64,000 nt of DNA from Elephas maximus indicus (Eukaryota > Chordata > Mammalia > Proboscidea > Elephantidae), in NCBI RefSeq assembly GCF_024166365.1, contig NC_064842.1, positions 11,069,001-11,133,000 of the forward strand, written 5' to 3'. This document shows positions 45,566 through 56,159 of this stretch, piece after piece. Position 1 is the stretch's first letter. Each line of letters begins with the position of its first letter. The notes beneath the pieces were generated by a model. That model did not search any database, was not told the origin of the DNA, and saw nothing but the letters and a program-made list of their open reading frames with translations. Made by a program: the position numbers and the translations under genes.

Positions 45566-45619
45566 TTACTCTTTAATAATGAATTTGTGGTCAATATTCT
45601 CTAAAAGAGTAGAACTTGC

Positions 45620-47313
45620 TTGGCATTTCTCAAGCTGAAAGAATTGAAGAAAAAAAATTAGGCCTTGTAGTTGCAATATTGTAGGATTCTACGGGGAAGA
45701 TATCGAACAATGCGGGAAGCATCAAAAGAAGATGGAAGGAATACACAAAGTCACTGTACCAAAAACAATTGGTTGACGTTCAACGATTTCAAGAGGTAGC
45801 ATATGATAAAGAACTGATGGTACTGAAGAAAGAAGTCTAAGCTGCACTGGAGGCATTGACCAAAAACAAGCCTCTAGGAATTGGCAGAATAACAATTGAG
45901 ATGTTTCAACAAATGGATGCAGTACTGGAGGTGCTCACTCTCCTATGCCAAGAAATTTGGAAGACAAGTATCTGGCCAACTGACTGGAAGAGATCCGTAT
46001 TTGTGCCCATTACAAAGAAAAGGGATCCAACAGAATGGTGAAATTATCGAACAACATCATTAATACCACATACAAGTAAAATTATGCTGAAAATCATTCA
46101 AAAGCAGTTGCAGCAGTACATCAACAGAGAACTGCCAGGAATTCAAGCCAGATTTGGAAGAGGACGTACTGATATCAGATGGATCCTGGCTAAAAGTAGA
46201 GAATACCAGAAAGATGTTTACCTGTGTTTTATTGACTATGCAAAGGCATTCAACTGTGTGGAGTGTAACAAATTAGGGATAACGTTGCAAAGAACGGGAA
46301 TTTCAGAACGCTTAATTGTGCTCATGCAAAACCTGTGCATAGACCAAGAAGTAGTCATCCTAATAGAACAAGGAGATGCTGCGTGGTTTAGTCAGAAAAG
46401 GTGTGCATCAGGGTTGTATCCTTTCACCTTACTTATTCAATCTGTATGCTCAACAGATAATCCAAGAAGCTGGACTATATGAAGAAGGACGTGACATCAG
46501 GATTGGAAGAAGATAAATTAACGGCCTACGATATGCAGATGACACAACCTTGCTTGTTGAAAGTAAAGAGAACTTGAAGCACTTACTGATGAAGATAAAA
46601 CATGACAGCCTTCAGTATGGATTGCACCTCAACATAAAGAAAACAAAAATCCTTACAACTGGACCAATAAACAACATCAGGAGAAATGGAGAAAATATTG
46701 AAGTTGTCAAGGACTTCATTTTACTTGAATCCACAATCAAAGCCAATGGAGGCAGAAGTCAAGAAATTAAACACTGTACTGCATTGGGCAAATTTGCTGC
46801 AAAAGATCTCTTTAAAGTGTTAAAAAGCAAAGATGTCATTTTGAGAACTGAGGTGCGCCTTTCCCAAGCCATGGTATTTTCAATCACCTCAGATGCATGT
46901 GAATGCTGGACAATGAGTAGGGATGACCAAAGAAGAATTGACACCTTTGAATTATGGTGTTGGCAAAGAACATTGAATATACCATGGACTGCCAGAAGAA
47001 TGGACAGATCTGTCTTAGAAGTAGTACAGCCAAAATGCTCCTTGGAAGCAAACATGATGAAACTTTGTCTCATGTACTTTGGACATATTATCAGGAGGGA
47101 CCAGTCCTTGGAGAGGAATATCATGCTTGGTAAATTAGAAAGTTGGTGAAAAAGAGGAAGACCCTCAACAAGATGGATTGACACACTGGCTGGAACAATG
47201 GGCTCCAGCATAACAATGATTGGAAGGATGGCACGGGACCGGGCAGAGTTTTATTCTGTCATACAAAGAATCGCTATGAGTCAGAACCAACTTGATAGCA
47301 CCTAACAACAGCA
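45620..47313 (+). mobile_element. RTE-clade LINE (copy 3), 5'-truncated
   Basis: Starts in the region equivalent to position ~955 of copy 1 and runs to the 3' tail AATCGCTATGAGTCAGAACC, AACTTGATAGCACCTAACAA. Lacks the endonuclease. Confidence 0.92.
45856..47149 (+). pseudogene. RTE reverse transcriptase pseudogene (copy 3)
   Basis: Three blocks in order. 45856-46041 has the RT start. 46084-46482 has ARFGRGRTDIRWILAKSREYQKDVYLCFIDYAKAFN. 46550-47149 (199 codons) begins just after the catalytic turn (coding TATGCAGATGAC, YADD, near 46532) and holds LNIKKTKILTTGPINN, RRIDTFELWCWQRTLNIPW and GHIIRRDQSLERNIMLGKL. A frame break between the second and third blocks separates YADD from the rest. Inactive. 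Confidence 0.88.
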
Positions 47314-47369
47314 ATAGTCTCCTAAGACGTCCTTTGGCAATTCCTCTCTTTCCTGCATATACATGCCCT

Positions 47370-47700
47370 TGAATTCTGGAGTGGCCTTGTGACTTGCTTT
47401 GACCAAGATAATGTAACAGAAATAGGTTCTGGGACTTCTGGATCCAGGTTTTAAGAAGATTGTCAGTATCTACCTCCTGCAGTGTAGAATCTAGCCACCA
47501 TACTGTGAGGAAGCACAACCGACTTGAAGAGGCCCATGTAGAAGAGAACCAAGGCCCTTGACCAATAACACCATCTAAATACCAATAACACCATTCAGCA
47601 TCCAGCACCAATTGTCAGCTATTTGAGTGAGCATTTTGGACCTTCTAGCCATTCTATCAGGATGGCATGTTATGCAGCAACAGGTAGTTGAGACAGGGTT
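47370..47700 (+). mobile_element. Possible MaLR/ERVL-like LTR fragment
   Basis: CCACCATACTGTGAGGAAGC and TGTTATGCAGCAACAGGTAG resemble the middle and end of old mammalian LTRs. No clean ends. Confidence 0.35.
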
Positions 47701-47769
47701 ACTATTAAAAATTTGTATTATATATATATTTTTTATTATTTTGTATTTTCTTCACAAGTATATATTCAC

Positions 47770-47895
47770 TATATTATAAGCACTTGATGACAGGGGCCGT
47801 GTCTTGTTTGTATTAATATTCCCAATTAGCCCAGTGCCTAGAACATAAAAGACACTCAAAACTATTAAAAGAATGAATGAGTGAGTGATTGAGTA
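47770..47895 (+). mobile_element. L2 LINE 3' end
   Basis: GATGACAGGGGCCGTGTCTT, TAGCCCAGTGCCTAGAACAT and GAATGAATGAGTGAGTG tail. Confidence 0.7.
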
Positions 47896-48178
47896 TTTAA
47901 CCTATAGTCAGGAAGAAAAATATGCAGTGTACTAAAATAGAAAAATAATTAAAATACATTAAATGTTCAGCTAAACTTGTAATGAGAATTTTCACTTGGG
48001 ATTTTATCCAAACCGAGTCCTAAATATTATCTTCTAAGCCAGGTAATGAATATCACCTAATGCCTATCCTAGCATGCAGTGGCAATATGTCTTAATCCCC
48101 GTTTCCAAGATAACTCAATTCTTGTGCCATTTTGTGCATTAATGTACGTTCTCTTTAGCAGCTCTGAACACACCTAGT
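47896..48178. other. Unassigned sequence
   Basis: No gene recognised. Confidence 0.35.
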
Positions 48179-48521
48179 CCCTCACTTACCAACTATCTCG
48201 TTACCCGACATTTCACATTTTTGACAATAGTAAAAAATCTACTATTTTGCACATTAACAACATACACCTGGCAGTAAAGAAGGCTGAGGTGTGAGGTAAG
48301 AATAACGCTGTCTACGATGGTTAAGGTTATTTGTCAATTGGTTAGGTCATGATTCTCAGTGGTTTGGCAGTTATGTAATGATGTAATTTGACCATTGTGT
48401 AATGATGTAGTCATCCTCCATTTTGTGATCTGACGTGGTCATTCTTCATTTTCACACGGCCCCAAGTTTCACATAACAACCTGGTCTTTGAAACATAACC
48501 GTGCTGGTAAGTGAGGAGTGA
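48179..48521 (+). mobile_element. Tigger-like inverted-repeat MITE (copy 1)
   Basis: About 345 bp. Begins CCCTCACTTACCAAC and ends GGTAAGTGAGGAGTG, short terminal inverted repeats. A subterminal block AACCTGGTCTTTGAAACATA precedes the right end. The interior (TTTGTCAATTGGTTAGGTCA, TCCTCCATTTTGTGATCTG) resembles part of the solo LTR family seen elsewhere in the window. No ORF. Same orientation as 52668-53015. Confidence 0.65.
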
Positions 48522-49599
48522 GTATACACTTACCACAGCAAAGTACAAGGAGCAACTCAAATGGTTATAATTGTCTGATTGGTTTTTCCACCAAGAAACA
48601 TGGATTGCCTTAAAACATTTTTGGAAATAAAATGCTCTGAACTTTGGAAACAGTGTTTACTCAGAGGTTTCAAGCAGGAATCTCAGAAGTTTTTAATTAT
48701 TGTACTTTATTTCCTCCCTGTAAGGCCCTGAGCACATAAGGACTAAAAAAAAAAAAAAGTTCTACCACTGCGGTTGGCGTGTCAATGAAGCTCATTGTGA
48801 ACTCCCTAGTATAACATAAACCTCCCTTGAACATATAAAATTCTTGGCTTCCAAGAAGAGTCTTGTAGAAAGAGAGCTCTGTTTGTTTCCAGGGCAGTTA
48901 TTCTACTCAGAACTCTGAGTCCTAAACCAGTTCTAAAAGACTGAGTCCAAAGAAAGTTAACATGGTTCATGTTTTTCAAATTAAAGAACAATTTTTACTC
49001 TTTTATAGTTGACAGGAGTATCATAGTACTGTCTTATTAATAATGAATAATTCTAGAGTACCTAAGTAATTCACTTTATAAGAATCATCTGGGTAGTGAT
49101 GCCAGGTCAGATGAAAAGCCGAAGACATGAAACAAATGAACTGCCCATTTGAATGGAGCTTCAAAACTACCCAGATGGAGAGAATCAGGTAAGAAATTTA
49201 TTGACATCTGAGAAAAATATCAGACTGATCACTTGGGCTCCAAAAGAAAAAGTGACTGGGGCTGGACTCTTGAATGTTGTTTATTCTGACAGTGAAAGGC
49301 TAACAGTATGAAGTCAGAATTCTGGGCAAGAATTCCAGCCCAGCACCACTCCTTGCAAAATATATGAAGTATAAGCACTGATATAGAATAGTGATCAATA
49401 AATATGGCTATTAGGTACCTGTGCTTAGAATCGTGCCCCACCCAGTACCCACCCCCCAAAAAAACCCCAAGACTCAAAAGAAGTCAGGGCTGGTTATGGT
49501 CTTCTCTATTTTTTCACTCGTATGACCCTGGGGTGGATCTTCAAAAATCATAGGGGAAAAGAGAAAGAGAGAGAATCCAACCAGTAGATTCCCCTACAA
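48522..49599. other. Unassigned sequence, no gene seen
   Basis: A13 run near 48748. Small minus-strand frames (48806-48991, 49229-49477) have no recognised motif. Confidence 0.4.
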
Positions 49600-49611
49600 T
49601 TAGAACACACC

Positions 49612-49773
49612 CTCCAAAACCAAACCTGATGCCATCAAGTCGATTCTGACTTACAGTGACCCTATAGACAGAGTAGAACTGCCCTATATGGTTTCCAAGG
49701 AGCAGCGGTAGATTTGAACTGCTGAATGTTTAGTTAGCAGCCAAGCTCTTAACCACTGCACCACCAGGGCTCC
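49612..49773 (-). mobile_element. AfroSINE, first of a tandem trio
   Basis: TGATGCCATCAAGTCGATTC tail, ACTGCACCACCAGGGCTCC head. Between TAGAACACACC (49601-49611) and TAGAACATACC (49774-49784). Confidence 0.93.
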
Positions 49774-49784
49774 TAGAACATACC

Positions 49785-49980
49785 AAACCAAACCTATTGT
49801 TGCTGTGTCAATTCTGACTCACAGTGACTCTATAGGACAGAGTAGAACTGCCCCATAAGTTTTCCTAAGCTATAAATCCTCATGGGAGCAGCCTGCCACA
49901 TCTTTCTCCCACAGAGCGGCTGGTAGGTTCAAACCCTCCGTCAGCAGCCAAGTGATTAACTACTACACTGCCAGGGCTCT
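49785..49980 (-). mobile_element. AfroSINE, second of a tandem trio
   Basis: Intermediate type with ATAAATCCTCATGGGAGCAG module. Between TAGAACATACC (49774-49784) and TAGAATATCC (49986-49995). Confidence 0.92.
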
Positions 49981-49995
49981 ATAATTAGAATATCC

Positions 49996-50045
49996 AAAAA
50001 ACTAAACCAAATCCAATGCCGTGGAGTAGATTCCGACTCAGCAAT
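49996..50045 (-). mobile_element. AfroSINE 3' fragment, third of the trio
   Basis: ACTAAACCAAATCCAATGCC and GTAGATTCCGACTCA. 5'-truncated. Confidence 0.8.
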
Positions 50046-50640
50046 CCTAGTATTGAATACATATTGGATGACAAGATAAATAGGAGATTTTAAGTCTTTG
50101 AAAGGAGGGGCCAGATTTTAACCATCTACGTATCCTCGCTTCCCTTGCAGATCTAGGAGAGCACTCAGGACTTAGAATTCATGAAATGACTGATGGTAAA
50201 GCAAGTTACATGCAGAAAGAAGTCTCAGGCCCTAGATTCCCAAGGATATGACACCAAAAGGCTCTCAGAATACCAAGACAAACTTAAAAAGAAAGACACA
50301 TGGGATGTCTGTGCTTATTCTGTAATGTCCCGTATGATAATGGCGGAACAATAACGGATAGGTTGGGCAGGCCTTGGAACTGTATTGACTTTCAGAAGGC
50401 TGGGGCCGATGAAAAAAATTGTTGATTGATAGAGTCAAATAAACTATTTGCAATATGCTGGCTATTCTAAGTCATTTTGCCTCTCTGGCACTCAATTCCT
50501 CCTATGTGGAAGGAAAGAGCTAAACTCAATTGCTGTTAAATTATGTCCTGAAGAACCCAAGAGTTCTAAGGAAGGGACTCTCTCATGCTGGATTTCCCAG
50601 AAATGGATCCTGAGACAAGAATCTGCATGAGTAGTCTGAG
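50046..50640. other. Unassigned sequence, no gene seen
   Basis: No repeat family or gene recognised. Confidence 0.4.
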
Positions 50641-50641
50641 T

Positions 50642-50822
50642 GTGCTGTTGTGTGTCATCGGGTTGATTTCAACCCATAGTGACCCTATAGGACAGAATAC
50701 AACTGCCCCATAGGGTTTCCTAGGCCAAAATTTTTATGGGATCAGACTACCTCATCTCTTCTCCCAAGGAGTGGCTGAACTTTGGGTTAGCCAAGCGCAT
50801 AGCCATTGCCTCATCTGGGCTG
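50642..50822 (-). mobile_element. AfroSINE, intermediate type, diverged
   Basis: GTCATCGGGTTGATTTCAAC tail, ATTTTTATGGGATCAGACTA module, CATTGCCTCATCTGGGCTGC head. Confidence 0.88.
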
Positions 50823-50837
50823 CTTTTATTTGAGGTT

Positions 50838-51009
50838 AAAACTCATTGTTACTGAGTCACTTCCAGCTCATAGTTACCCCAGAGGACAAGGTAGAACTGC
50901 CACATAGGGTTTCCAAGGCTTCAATCTTTACAACAGCAGATAGTCAAGTCTTTTCTTCCATGGAGTGGTTGGTAGGGTAAACCTCTGACCTTTTGCTTAG
51001 CAGCTCAGC
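50838..51009 (-). mobile_element. AfroSINE, left arm of an inverted pair
   Basis: ACTCATTGTTACTGAGTCAC tail, TCAATCTTTACAACAGCAGA module. Abuts a sense SINE. Confidence 0.88.
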
Positions 51010-51012
51010 TAC

Positions 51013-51211
51013 GAAACCTGGTGGCACAAAGGTTAAAAGATCAGCTGCTAACTTAAAGTTTCACAGTTTGAACCCACCCAGAAGTGCCGTGGGAAAAAGA
51101 CCTGGCAATCTGCTCCAGTAAAGATTACAGCCTAGGAAGCCCTATGGGGCAGTTCCACTTTGTCCTATAGGGTCACTATAAGTCGGAGTTGACTCTACAG
51201 CACACAACAAC
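51013..51211 (+). mobile_element. AfroSINE, right arm of an inverted pair
   Basis: GAAACCTGGTGGCACAAAGG head, GACCTGGCAATCTGCTCCAG module, GACTCTACAGCACACAACAA end with the CACAACAACAACC tail typical of RTE termini. Confidence 0.9.
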
Positions 51212-51347
51212 AACCCAGCAAATACAGTCTGGGAATGGAGAAGTGAAACAGAGAAGGGAAGTAAATAAAGTTGTGAGTTGTCAAGAAAGGTATCCTTGTG
51301 GGCAGTTGGAAATTACTGCCACTGAGAACTCTGAGAGACGGGAATAA

Positions 51348-52346
51348 ACAGTGATTTTCAACCTTTTCACCTCAATACACATTTGTAACCTTAAGACTTA
51401 TTAAATACCCCTAAAACTATGGTTTATTTGGGTTATATCTATAAATATGTACCATATTAGAAATAAAAACTGAGAAAATTTTAAACATTTATTTTTTTTA
51501 AATAATAGTAAACATATAACATTAAATAGCATGTCATTTATGAAAGATATATTTTCCAATACAAAAAAAAATTATTTGAAAAGGGTGACATTATATCTTA
51601 GTTATCTAGTGCTGCTATAATAGAAATACCAAAAGTGGATAGCTTTAACAAAAAGAAATTTATTCTCTCACAGTCTAGGAGGCTAGAAGCCCAAATTCAG
51701 GGCACCAGCTCCAGGGTGAGTTCTTCTCTTCCTATTGGCTCTGGGTAAAGGTCATTGTCATCGGTCTTCCCCTGGTCTAGGAACTTCTCAGTGCAGGGGC
51801 CCCAGGTTCAAAGGACACACTCTGTTCCCAACACTTTTTTCTTGGTGGCATGAAGTCCCTTTGCTGTCTGCTTGATTCTCTCTTTTATATCTCAAAAGAG
51901 ATTGACCCAAAATACAACCTAATTCAGTCCTGCCTCATTAACATAACTCCTCTAATTCTGCCTCATTATCATCATAGAGATAGGATTTACAACACATAGG
52001 AAAATCATACCAGATCACAAAATGGTGGACAATCACACAAAACTGGGAATCATAGCCTATCCAAGTTGACACATATTTTGGGGGGCACAATTCAATCCAT
52101 AACGCACTATATTTTTCAAATCTCTTTAATATCTGATTTAATAGACGATAGCTAGATTCTCAATATATGCTTTTGTATTGTATTTGTTGCTGTATATTTT
52201 GGTTAAAGTACATGAAAAAATTCTCACCTCAAACAGAAAAGGAAAGAGTACTTGAATAACTCTTTAGATAACTTCGTGTTTTCTTCTTTGATACTACACC
52301 AAAACTTGACAAGTGATAATTCCCTAAAGGCTAGTTGAAACGTAAG
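51348..52346 (+). mobile_element. Old hAT-like DNA element, interrupted by a solo LTR
   Basis: Starts AACAGTGATTTTCAACCTTT, the terminus type of hAT-Charlie elements. Continues AGACTTATTAAATACCCCTA, ACCATATTAGAAATAAAAAC. After the LTR it resumes with TCTCTTTAATATCTGATTTA and TTTGATACTACACCAAAACT. Family not named. No open frame. Confidence 0.5.
51594..52104 (-). mobile_element. Solo LTR of an ERVL-MaLR-like family (copy 2)
   Basis: 511 bp, collinear over its whole length with 13527-14036 and in the same orientation. Contains the same TTTTATATCTCAAAAGAG and TTTATTCTCTCACAGT blocks. Flanks CATTA (51589-51593) / CACTA (52105-52109) fit a 5-bp duplication with one change. Confidence 0.8.
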
Positions 52347-52347
52347 G

Positions 52348-52511
52348 AGCTCTGGTGGCACAGTGGTTAAGCTCTTGGCTGCTAACTGAAAGGTTGGCAG
52401 CCGCTCCGCAGGGGAAAGATGTGGCAGTCTGCTTCTGTAAAGATGAAAGCCTTGGAAACCCTCAGGGGCAGTTCAACTCTGTTGCTATGAGTTGGAATTG
52501 ACTTGAAGATC
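52348..52511 (+). mobile_element. AfroSINE, intermediate type
   Basis: AGGAGCTCTGGTGGCACAGT head, AAAGATGTGGCAGTCTGCTT module. B-box region partly deleted. Confidence 0.88.
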
Positions 52512-52667
52512 CAAACCTCCATTCTGCAAATGAGCAAACTGAATAGTCTTTACTTGTGCTCCTCAATATGCTCTTGGTCAGGACAATTTTTTTAATGCCC
52601 CAAGTTTCTTATTTTATTTTGCAAGCCCTCTGCAAAATCAAGTGTTGATATATATACATATACATAT

Positions 52668-53015
52668 CCTCACTTACCAATTATCTCATTATCTGACATT
52701 TCACATTTAAGACAATAGTAAAAAATCTACTATCCAACGATTTTGCACATTAATGATGTACATCTGGCAGTAACAAATGCCAAGGTGTGAGGCGAGACTA
52801 ACGCTGGCTGTGATTGTTAAGGTTATGTGTCAGCTTGGCTGGGACGTGATTTTCAGTGGTTTGGCAGTTATGTAATGACGTATTTTGGTAGCTATGTAAT
52901 GATGTAGTCATCTTCCATTATGTGATCTGATGTGGTTATCCTCCATTTTCGCATAATACAGATTTTCACTTAACGACCTGTTGTTTGGAACCTAACCATG
53001 TCGATAAGTGAAGAG
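52668..53015 (+). mobile_element. Tigger-like inverted-repeat MITE (copy 2)
   Basis: Collinear with 48179-48521: CCTCACTTACCAATTATCTC start, ACGACCTGTTGTTTGGAACC subterminal block, GATAAGTGAAGAGTGCG end. Flanked by TA-rich sequence, consistent with a TA target. Confidence 0.65.
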
Positions 53016-53128
53016 TGCGTATATATATATATATATGTATGTATATTTATATACATATATTTATATATATGCCATATACATATTGGTACCTATAGATATA
53101 TACATATATGTATGTATGTGTGTGTATA
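53016..53128. repeat. TA/TATG-rich microsatellite
   Basis: Alternating TATATA, TATGTATG and ATATTTATAT units. Confidence 0.9.
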
Positions 53129-53403
53129 GGGCTTGAGGGCTATGTAAGGTGCCTCCTACATTTTTTCAGGACTCAGTGTTTGGTTTATTATTCCTCATTC
53201 TGGAAACTTTATTCTGGGGATTTGTAGGAATCATTTTTCTTATAATTTGTGGTTTTATAACAAAATAAAAGCACCCAAGGTGTCACCAGTTGTGTTTGTT
53301 CCCTTGTGGTCTCTAGGCTGCTCAGAATGTCACAACTTCTACTCCTCCTCTGAAAGATTACACCTGGCTTATTTTTTCTGACTCGTCATTGGACTTAAGC
53401 TAA

Positions 53404-53823
53404 CTGGGATCTGTCGGTCCTGCTGGCCTCAGTGTCACTCAGTATGGTATAAGAATGTTTCTTGATAAGGGATGTGGGCCAGGAAACCTGGCCTTAACAG
53501 AGCAACAGCTGAAGGAAGCCCCAAAGAAGAAGGGGGATGTCTGCAAACCTGTCAGCTGGCTAAAAAGCATGGTCAGAGCCCCAGTGCCAGGTAAGAGGGC
53601 CCCCTGGGGTTGGGACGAGAAGGCGAGAGTGTTGGTGCTCCGGCCAGAGGCTGCTGTGCAGAGAGTCAGGGTAGGGAGCGCTCTTTGGACACAGCCTTGG
53701 GGTTTCTGGAGGAGTCTGCCTCAGATCCAAAACAGTTTTCACCACTTTACCTGCACAGCTAAAGTGCTGGCTGCGGGCGATTCTGGGAGACACAGGGCAT
53801 CACCCTCCTTATTTTTTCGTTAA
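53404..53823 (+). other. Unassigned GC-richer open block, exon-like but unproven
   Basis: Open reading in one + frame from 53404 (just after a TAA) to 53823. The first in-frame ATG is at 53455. A pyrimidine-rich stretch ending CTGCTGGCCTCAG (to 53432) resembles a splice acceptor, and GTGCCAGGTAAGAGG (near 53584-53598) resembles a strong donor, so a short internal exon of about 155 bp is imaginable. The peptide between them (ALTEQQLKEAPKKKGDVCKP region) matches no family I know. No transposon is seen here. It could equally be chance. Confidence 0.25.
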
Positions 53824-54027
53824 TTAGAAGCACACGTATATACACACTGACAACAAACAAATAAAACATGCTGTTATTTCCTTTTTACTACAAGATAACA
53901 CATAAACCTTGTACAAGTTTAAAAATACGAAAAAAGCAAGTAATGGTCATAAAGGCAATGATAATAAAATACTTGTAATCCCATCACTCAGCAACAGGCG
54001 CTTGTGACAGTCTTCTGCTATCACAGT

Positions 54028-54372
54028 GATAAAGGAAGACTCCAGAAGAATTGATACATTCAAACTGGGGTGTTGGCAAAGAACGTTGAAAACACTGTGG
54101 ACCCAGAAGAACAAACAAGCCAGTTTTAGAAGAAGTACAACCAGAGTGCTTCGCAGAAGCAAGGATGAGGAGATGACGACTGTCTTTGTACACATCAGCG
54201 GGCAAGACCAGTCGCCAGACAAGGACATCATGATTGGCGAAGGAGGGGGTCAGTGAAAATGAGGAAACCCCTCCGTAAGATGCACTGACACAACAGCCAC
54301 CGCAGTGGACTCGAACGTACCAATGGGCGGCATCCGGCTCTACACAAGCTGACTCAATGGCAGCTGATAATA
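54028..54372 (+). mobile_element. RTE 3'-end fragment, diverged
   Basis: AGAATTGATACATTCAAACT, GGTGTTGGCAAAGAACGTTG, GACAAGGACATCATGATTGG and GCTGACTCAATGGCAGCTGA follow RTE C-terminal to 3' tail order. Confidence 0.85.
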
Positions 54373-54397
54373 ATGACAGCAGTCATCATGTCAACTA

Positions 54398-54604
54398 GGA
54401 ATCAGTTGCAGTCAAGTTGATTCTGACTCACAGGGACCTCGTGCGTTTCAGAGGACAACTGTGTTCCACAGAGTTTTCGGTGGCTGGTATTTTGGAAGTA
54501 GATCACCAGGCTTTTCTTCTGAGGCACCTCTGGGTAGACTTGAACCTCCAACCTTTCAGTTAGCAGCTGAGCACATGAACCATTTGCACCGCCCAGGGAC
54601 TCCA
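54398..54604 (-). mobile_element. AfroSINE, long type
   Basis: CAGTCAAGTTGATTCTGACT tail, AGTAGATCACCAGGCTTTTC module, TTTGCACCGCCCAGGGACTC head. Confidence 0.92.
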
Positions 54605-55147
54605 AGAGAGATACTAAGGGATGGAAAGGGACATGACGAAATACTGACTCGTGGAGCTGCCTTTCCATCAACAAAACTACAGCTCAAGGCAGTAACCAAA
54701 CTACACTTTCTATAACATCCCGTGGAAGACTCAGCAGTGAACTGTGAAGACAGGCTGATAGAAAGGGAAGAAACTGTAGAGTTGACTTTTGCACATTAGT
54801 GTGAGCATCTGAACGTTAGGAGCCACTTCAGCGAACACAAGCTCTACTTCATTTCAGGCTTCATTGCAGTCTATTTCTGACCCGACATAAGATGAAGTTA
54901 GAGGAAAGGGACAAGGACAGATTCCTTGAGCTGTCTAGGGTTCTGTAATGTGTTTACGAGACCTCTGATAGTTGTTATGGAGAACAGATATAAGGGCAGA
55001 TTAGATGCAAATTCTGTCCTTCACATTTAACACTTAGACAATTGATAAAGAACATGGCAAGTGTAATTAAAAGACTGAAACTGAAGTGCTGTAGTTTTTG
55101 AGAGCAGAGGGGAGTCCTTTATATACAGGAGGGTAAGAGAAGGCTTT
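54605..55147. other. Unassigned sequence
   Basis: No gene or family recognised. Confidence 0.4.
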
Positions 55148-55358
55148 AGGAGCCCTGGTGGCACAATAGTCAAGTTTTCGGCTGCTGACTGGTCAGTAGT
55201 TTGAACGCACCAGCCACTTCGAGGGAGTAATGACCTGGCAACCTGGCAACCTGCTCCCATAAAGATTACAGCCTAGGAAACACTGTGGAACAGTTCTACT
55301 CTGTCCTATAGGGTCAAGATGAGTTGGAATCGACCCGACGGCACACAACAACAACACA
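55148..55358 (+). mobile_element. AfroSINE, intermediate type
   Basis: AGGAGCCCTGGTGGCACAAT head, a duplicated CTGGCAACCTGGCAACCTG in the module, GAGTTGGAATCGACCCGACG tail and ACACAACAACAACAC terminus. Confidence 0.92.
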
Positions 55359-55577
55359 AGAAGACTTAACTGGAGCTGGGTGGCAGAGGATGAATAGAAT
55401 CTGATTTTGGGTAGATAAGGACAGCACAGTCCAAGCCAAAAGGATTAGATAAAAACAAGCAAAGAAAAGTGAACCATGTATGACACGCGTGGAAAGCAAA
55501 AAACAGTTCAGTTTGGCCAAAGACAAAGGTACGTAAAACATGTAAGAACTACGTTTTATTTAGCAAGCAACACCCTT

Positions 55578-56002
55578 CTGTCAGTTTGTCTTACTGTGGT
55601 GGCTTTCATGTTATGATGCTGGAAGCTACGTCACCAGTACTTTGAATACAACAGGGTCACCCAGATTTCAGTGGCGCTTCCAGACAAAGCCAACTAGAAA
55701 GAAAGGCCCGGCGATCTACTTCATAAAATCAAGCAAGGAAAATCTTACGGATCACAACAAAGTATTGTCTGACTTCCTTGCTTTGGACATGACATCAGGA
55801 GGGATTGATTGCTGGAGAAGAATATCATATTTGGTAAAGTAGAGGGTCAGCGAGGGCAAGAGAGACCCTTGGTGAGATGGATTGGCACAATAGTGACAAC
55901 AGATTCAAACATGCTGGTGGTTGTGAGGATGATACGGGTCCAGGCGACGTGTTGTTCTGTTGCACATAAGTCACCAGGAGATGGAGCCAACTAGAAGGCA
56001 GC
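55578..56002 (+). mobile_element. Non-autonomous, internally deleted RTE (copy C)
   Basis: 5' block CTGTCAGTTTGTCTTACTG and GATGCTGGAAGCTACGTCAC. Junction region GGATCACAACAAAGTATTGT. 3' block GAGATGGATTGGCACAATAG, TTGTTCTGTTGCACATAAG. Confidence 0.88.
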
Positions 56003-56009
56003 TGTCTAT

Positions 56010-56150
56010 CTATTTATTGTGCACTCGCTATGTGATAAGTACTGGGTAGAGGGCTTGATAAATTGTCTTGTTTGAACTCTACTACTCTGTCATCAATCAT
56101 ACCATGCTCATTTTACAGATTGAGATAATAGAGGCCCAGGGAGGATTTTA
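56010..56150 (+). mobile_element. MIR-family-like fragment
   Basis: TATTGTGCACTCGCTATGTG, ACCATGCTCATTTTACAG and AGAGGCCCAGGGAGG are MIR/MIR3-like. Confidence 0.45.
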
Positions 56151-56159
56151 GGCAAGAGA

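Noticed and set aside
46759..47211. 150-codon antisense frame
   Set aside because: It is the shadow of the RTE C-terminal coding block on the + strand.
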